From: Leadbetterella sp.
GTDB lineage: Bacteria > Bacteroidota > Bacteroidia > Cytophagales > Spirosomataceae
NCBI GenBank assembly: GCA_021740125.1
Contig: JAIPAJ010000016.1
Location: 1-35,225 of the forward strand
Direction of reading: 5' to 3'
Length of the DNA: 35,225 nucleotides
The translations under genes and the position numbers were made by a program. A model generated the notes under the pieces. It worked only from the letters and a program-made list of their open reading frames with translations, searched no databases and was not told the origin of the DNA. Within the stretch, counting starts at the first letter, position 1; each line of letters starts with the position of its first letter. Positions 33,858 to 35,225 of this stretch are shown here, one piece after another.

Positions 33858-34309
33858 TGATTAATGTCTGTAAAATTCCCCAATTCTAAGGAATTTTTAG
33901 ATCTATTCAAAATCTAGCAGCATGGCTTTTAAAAATAACCTGTATTTGAAAATATGAATCAATACATTATTCACGAAAACTTAGCATCCAATTAATGACG
34001 AATTTTTCTGTCAACATTCCAAAAATAAGCACCTCAAAAGTGTCTTTCTTTCCGAGTTTACACTGCTTTCAGTAGATAATTTGCCGAAAATCTCAGTAGC
34101 TTCTTCTCTTGTAGAAGTGTTTATATAAGAAATCGCCGCTCAAGTTTTTGAAGAAATAAAGACAAGATTTATACTTAGATTCATTGATTTTAAATAATTT
34201 TAGATTGTTTTATCAATACTAACTTTTTTGAATGCTCTGTCAAAGGTATTTTGACTGGCAAGGAGGTTAATTTTTTTTCAAATGTTTCAAAGGAACCTTA
34301 TTATAAAAA
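33858..34309. other. Long intergenic region upstream of the Crp/Fnr gene
   Basis: 452 bp without a full-length gene. The minus strand from 34139 down to 34011 is open for 42 codons with a coding-like composition (see findings), but it has no start codon and an in-frame stop interrupts its upstream extension. A GTCAAA-N5-TTTGAC inverted repeat lies at 34239-34255, 54 bp before the Crp/Fnr ATG. The stretch 33860-34000 shows nothing I can name. Confidence 0.6.
34239..34255. promoter_or_regulatory. Inverted repeat upstream of the Crp/Fnr gene, possible operator
   Basis: GTCAAA (34239-34244) and TTTGAC (34250-34255) form a perfect 6-bp dyad with a 5-nt spacer. It is placed where a transcription factor could bind the promoter of the regulator gene. 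It does not match the GTGA-N6-TCAC site downstream. Confidence 0.3.
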
Positions 34310-34915
34310 ATGATTAAACTACCAAACTTAAGTATAGCTTTACAAGAGCAAATAACTAATAACTCTGCGTTGGTAGAAATACCGGCTGATACCGAAATTT
34401 TGCGAGAAGGCCAATACGTAAAGGTCATCCCCTTGGTACTGGAGGGCTTGGTAAAGGTTTTTACGAAATACGAAGACAAAGAATTGTTGCTTTATTATAT
34501 ACAGCCAAACGGAAGTTGTGTAATGTCATTTACTGCAAGTCTCAAAAATGAACCCAGCAAAGTGTATGCTATCACCGATGAAAACTGTAAGTTGCTTTTG
34601 CTTCCGGTAGATAAAGTTGCACAATGGATCGGAGAATTTCCTGACTTGAACAATTTGTTTTTTCAGCAATACAATCTCAGATATTCTGATTTGTTGGAGA
34701 CTATCAATCAACTTCTTTTTGATAAAATGGACAAACGATTATTAGATTATCTCAAAGAGAAAGTGGCACTTACTAAAAAGAATCCGCTTAAAATATCTCA
34801 CAGACAAATAGCCAGTGAATTTGGTACAGCCAGGGAGGTAATAAGTAGAGTAATGAAAAAACTTGAGCAAGAGGCTAAAGTTAAACAACTTAACACTACC
34901 ATAGAAATATTGTAA
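34310..34915 (+). CDS. Crp/Fnr-family transcriptional regulator
   Basis: 201-residue regulator with an N-terminal cNMP-binding-like beta barrel (about 20-105) and a C-terminal winged HTH (about 135-201). The recognition helix TAREVISRVMKKL carries R175, E176 and R180, which align with CRP Arg180, Glu181 and Arg185, plus S179. The barrel has no cysteine cluster for an Fe-S centre (only C70 and C93) and no evident phosphate-cassette RxS/T signature of cAMP binders, so the ligand is unknown. It is followed by a CRP-like palindrome and a DUF2892 gene, its likely target. Confidence 0.93.
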   Translation: MIKLPNLSIALQEQITNNSALVEIPADTEILREGQYVKVIPLVLEGLVKVFTKYEDKELLLYYIQPNGSCVMSFTASLKNEPSKVYAITDENCKLLLLPVDKVAQWIGEFPDLNNLFFQQYNLRYSDLLETINQLLFDKMDKRLLDYLKEKVALTKKNPLKISHRQIASEFGTAREVISRVMKKLEQEAKVKQLNTTIEIL

Positions 34916-34918
34916 GTG

Positions 34919-34932
34919 GTGACCAAGGTCAC
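34919..34932. promoter_or_regulatory. CRP-type palindrome GTGA-N6-TCAC upstream of the DUF2892 gene
   Basis: GTGACC AA GGTCAC is a perfect palindromic stem and fits the core GTGA-N6-TCAC recognised by CRP-like factors. It begins 4 bp after the regulator stop. Its centre (about 34925) lies some 43 bp before a start site predicted near 34969, a class II activator position. It could also act as a hairpin in RNA, but it has only a 2-nt loop and no T run. Confidence 0.6.
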
Positions 34933-34954
34933 TGTTTTGTGGATTTGTAAAGTT

Positions 34955-34962
34955 TACCTTTA
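34955..34962 (+). promoter_or_regulatory. Candidate -7 element of the DUF2892 gene
   Basis: TACCTTTA matches TAnnTTTG at all but the last base. It would start transcription near 34969, 24 nt before ATG 34993. The imperfect match fits a promoter that needs an activator. Confidence 0.35.
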
Positions 34963-34992
34963 TATCATAATTCAATTAAAACAATTAAGATT

Positions 34993-35199
34993 ATGAAAGC
35001 AAACATGGGTTCTATGGATCGTATTATCAGAATTGTATTGGCAGTTGTTTTGGCGGCTTTGTATTTTACAGGGGTTATCTCTGGCACATTAGGAATTGTG
35101 GTGGTAGTGGTAGCGGCGGTTTTTGCACTCACTAGCCTGATTTCTTTTTGTCCGCTTTACCCTATTTTGGGCATCAACACTTGCGATACTAAGAAATAA
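34993..35199 (+). CDS. DUF2892 (YgaP transmembrane-like) membrane protein
   Basis: 68-residue inner-membrane protein with two hydrophobic helices (about 11-28 and 31-50). The opening MKANMGSMDRIIRIVLAVVL and the closing FCPLYPILGINT form the DUF2892 pattern (N-x-G-x-x-D-R-x-x-R; CPLYxxLGxxT), with Cys53 and Cys64. In Proteobacteria this domain is the membrane part of the YgaP rhodanese, which suggests sulfur or thiol metabolism; here it stands alone. It lies 77 bp after the Crp/Fnr gene, with a palindrome and candidate promoter between. Confidence 0.9.
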   Translation: MKANMGSMDRIIRIVLAVVLAALYFTGVISGTLGIVVVVVAAVFALTSLISFCPLYPILGINTCDTKK

Positions 35200-35225
35200 A
35201 ATAAATGGGCTAGGATATAAGCCCA

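Noticed and set aside
35098-35120. GGTGGTAGTGGTAGCGGCGGT as a microsatellite repeat
   Set aside because: It lies in the DUF2892 coding sequence and encodes the Val/Ala-rich second membrane helix.

Overview
The window reads as ordinary chromosome of a Bacteroidota member, probably a T9SS-bearing relative of the Cytophagales. This rests on AT-rich intergenic DNA without clear Shine-Dalgarno sites, repeated TAnnTTTG promoter -7 elements, lipoproteins of Bacteroidota-typical families (DUF4270, DUF885), a secreted metalloprotease with a C-terminal type IX secretion (T9SS) sorting domain, and a YtxJ-like protein of the bacillithiol system. I see no insertion sequence, prophage, CRISPR array, rRNA or tRNA.

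Layout. 1-1522: 5' part of a vSGLT-like sodium/solute symporter (minus strand, cut by the window edge). 1665-4434 (plus): two-component system, a small DoxX-like membrane protein and an FKBP-type isomerase lipoprotein. 4599-8076 (minus): DUF4180 protein, HtpG chaperone and FolD. 8160-10881 (minus): a tight unit of a DivIVA-like/H3TH fusion protein, FolB and an MFS transporter, preceded by a WD40 protein (11035-11934). 11997-13839: phosphopantetheinyl transferase (plus), YtxJ and PanC (minus). 13911-14510: M23 peptidase (plus). 14514-18851 (minus): GlmS, a DUF4270 lipoprotein and a truncated GT5 glycogen-synthase-like protein. 19021-20433: M61 peptidase (minus). 20520-23871 (plus): rpmH, rnpA, an S41 protease and tsaB, with a small membrane protein convergent to rnpA. 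23892-27471 (minus): hibernation factor, then a two-gene unit of unknown function. 27694-31146 (plus): large secreted M4 metalloprotease. 31166-33857 (minus): GNAT, DUF885 peptidase and an NTF2-like secreted protein. 34310-35199 (plus): Crp/Fnr regulator and a DUF2892 membrane protein.

Most of the content is housekeeping: folate (FolD, FolB), pantothenate and carrier-protein activation (PanC, PPTase), amino-sugar supply (GlmS), translation and tRNA processing or modification (L34, RnpA, TsaB, HPF) and protein quality control (HtpG, FKBP, S41). No clear-cut new defence or mobile system is visible. The points most worth a second look are: a CRP-type GTGA-N6-TCAC palindrome between the Crp/Fnr gene and the DUF2892 gene; a GT5 protein that keeps only the N-terminal half and has lost its nucleotide-sugar motif, coupled to DUF4270; the DivIVA/H3TH fusion next to folB; and the uncharacterised pair at 24493-27471.
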